From: Sporolactobacillus sp. THM19-2
Lineage (GTDB): Bacteria > Bacillota > Bacilli > Bacillales > Sporolactobacillaceae
Assembly (NCBI RefSeq): GCF_004153195.1
Contig: NZ_SEMC01000007.1
Span: 1 to 64,000 of the forward strand
Reading direction: 5' to 3'
DNA length: 64,000 nt
Part shown: piece by piece, positions 63,277 through 64,000 of the stretch
Numbering within the stretch: the stretch's first letter is position 1
Layout: each line of letters opens with the position of its first letter
Position numbers and translations under genes: made by a program
Notes under the pieces: model-generated
Database searches by the model: none
Told to the model about the DNA's origin: nothing
The model's input: the letters and a program-made list of their open reading frames with translations, nothing else

Positions 63277-64000
63277 CTATTTAATGCCAGACTGACTGAA
63301 TGTATTTAAAATATAGCGTTGAAAAAAGATATATAAAATGAGCGGAATCAGGATTGTGACCATTGATATGGCCATGGCGATTGGAAAATTGGTCCCGCCT
63401 TCCGAACTGATAAACATTTGGAGAATCAAAGGCAGTGTGAAATTCATACGATCCTTTAAGATCAGAGTTGGCCAGACATACTCATTCCACGAATTAATAA
63501 AGAACATAATGCCCATACACACAACAGCGGGACGGGTAAGCGGAAAAACAATATCTCTCAGAATACCAAGGTCAGAAACATGGTCCACTCTGGACACTTC
63601 AATGAGCGATCTGGGCACTCCTCGCATCGCCTGTGTGATCAGAAAAATGCCAGTCGCATCACAAAGCTGTGGCAGCATCACTCCGTAAATAGAGTCCAGC
63701 AGACCAATTTTGGAGATGATCAAATAATTTGGGATCATCGTCACCGTAAAGGGAACAAAAATGGTCGTCACGAAAATAAAATAGAGGACGATCTTTCCCC
63801 TGAATTGGAAGAAGGAAAAGGCATAGGCCGCCAGATAGCTGGTAACCAGCTTGAAGAGTGTAACAACTGTCGCAATGATAAATGTATTTAAGATGATCTG
63901 AACCATTGGCAGTGTGGTAAAAACTGTTACATAATTATTAAATGTCGGCTGTGCAGGAATCAGGCCAAGCAGATTATTGTAGGATTCCTGCAGACTCTTA
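63277..64000 (-). CDS. ABC sugar-type permease, UgpE/MalG family (5' end outside window)
   Basis: The visible part of a membrane permease of the CUT1 group. The frame is open past the ATG at 63906 to the window edge and continues in homologous style (TFNNYVTVFTTLPM precedes it), so the true start lies beyond 64000. Membrane helices, the EAA loop (LIEVSRVDHVSDLGILRDIVFPL; with VDHVSDL in place of the usual EAA-GAS pattern) and the last segments FINSWNEYVWPTLIL and PIAMAISMVTILIPLILYIFF are present. It forms the transmembrane channel with a second permease that should be encoded just upstream. Confidence 0.9.
   Translation of the reverse strand, partial: KSLQESYNNLLGLIPAQPTFNNYVTVFTTLPMVQIILNTFIIATVVTLFKLVTSYLAAYAFSFFQFRGKIVLYFIFVTTIFVPFTVTMIPNYLIISKIGLLDSIYGVMLPQLCDATGIFLITQAMRGVPRSLIEVSRVDHVSDLGILRDIVFPLTRPAVVCMGIMFFINSWNEYVWPTLILKDRMNFTLPLILQMFISSEGGTNFPIAMAISMVTILIPLILYIFFQRYILNTFSQSGIK

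Overview
The window looks like a chromosomal segment of a low-to-mid GC Gram-positive bacterium (Bacillota, class Bacilli). The signs are strong Shine-Dalgarno sites (AGGAGG type), frequent TTG and GTG starts, hairpin plus T-run terminators, BirA-type operators in front of bioY, a VanW protein, a lipoprotein, and a three-gene mevalonate cluster of the lactic/sporolactic type. Sporolactobacillus or a close relative is my best guess; this is inference, as there is no rRNA or tRNA in the window.

Region 1 (1-23 kb) is ordinary chromosome: an O-antigen-ligase-like membrane protein, proC, a large secreted GH92-type glycosidase with a FIMAH tail, a GNAT acetyltransferase, murB, a CheY-CheC-diguanylate cyclase operon, agmatine-to-putrescine genes (aguA-aguB), DedA, a hypoxanthine-type DNA glycosylase, VanW, two CNNM/CorC-like proteins flanking an acyl-CoA ligase, a VOC protein, bioY and a HAD phosphatase. 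Between proC and the GH92 gene lies a probable small RNA with its own promoter and terminator. Between bioY and the HAD gene lies an array of 18 units of about 20 bp.

Region 2 (23.4-35.3 kb) is the first half of a defence island, all on the minus strand and visibly AT-richer. It holds (a) a compact M-R-V cassette (C5 methyltransferase with a ribbon-helix-helix head, EcoRII-like endonuclease, Vsr) behind its own promoter, and (b) a six-gene operon: Z1 helicase-like ATPase, MutL/MORC-like GHKL ATPase, two proteins of unknown function, a second C5 methyltransferase and a PD-(D/E)XK (DUF4420-like) nuclease. The operon is related to MutL/Z1 (MZA-like) systems but carries a methyltransferase, and I could not find an AIPR gene.

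Region 3 (35.3-42.9 kb) is a patchwork: a truncated MazF/PemK-like toxin, an ISL3-type transposase remnant, the mevalonate genes (thiolase, mvaS, mvaA), a Fic/Doc-like toxin with an altered motif plus a 39-residue partner gene, and a ClC transporter. Two nearly identical terminators lie behind the two toxin genes.

Region 4 (43.0-59.7 kb) is the second half of the defence island, one long minus-strand series: an HTH regulator, type I restriction genes hsdM-hsdS-(67-aa gene)-hsdR, then mcrB (with an EVE-type reader domain), mcrC, an AddA-like SF1 helicase, an AddB-like iron-sulfur protein and a second SF1 helicase. The last five genes overlap or nearly touch and look like one functional unit: modified-DNA recognition and cleavage coupled to a helicase complex.

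Region 5 (59.7-64 kb) returns to ordinary genes: a small protein, a lipoprotein, a small membrane protein, a metallophosphoesterase and two genes of a sugar-type ABC importer; the permease runs off the window end.
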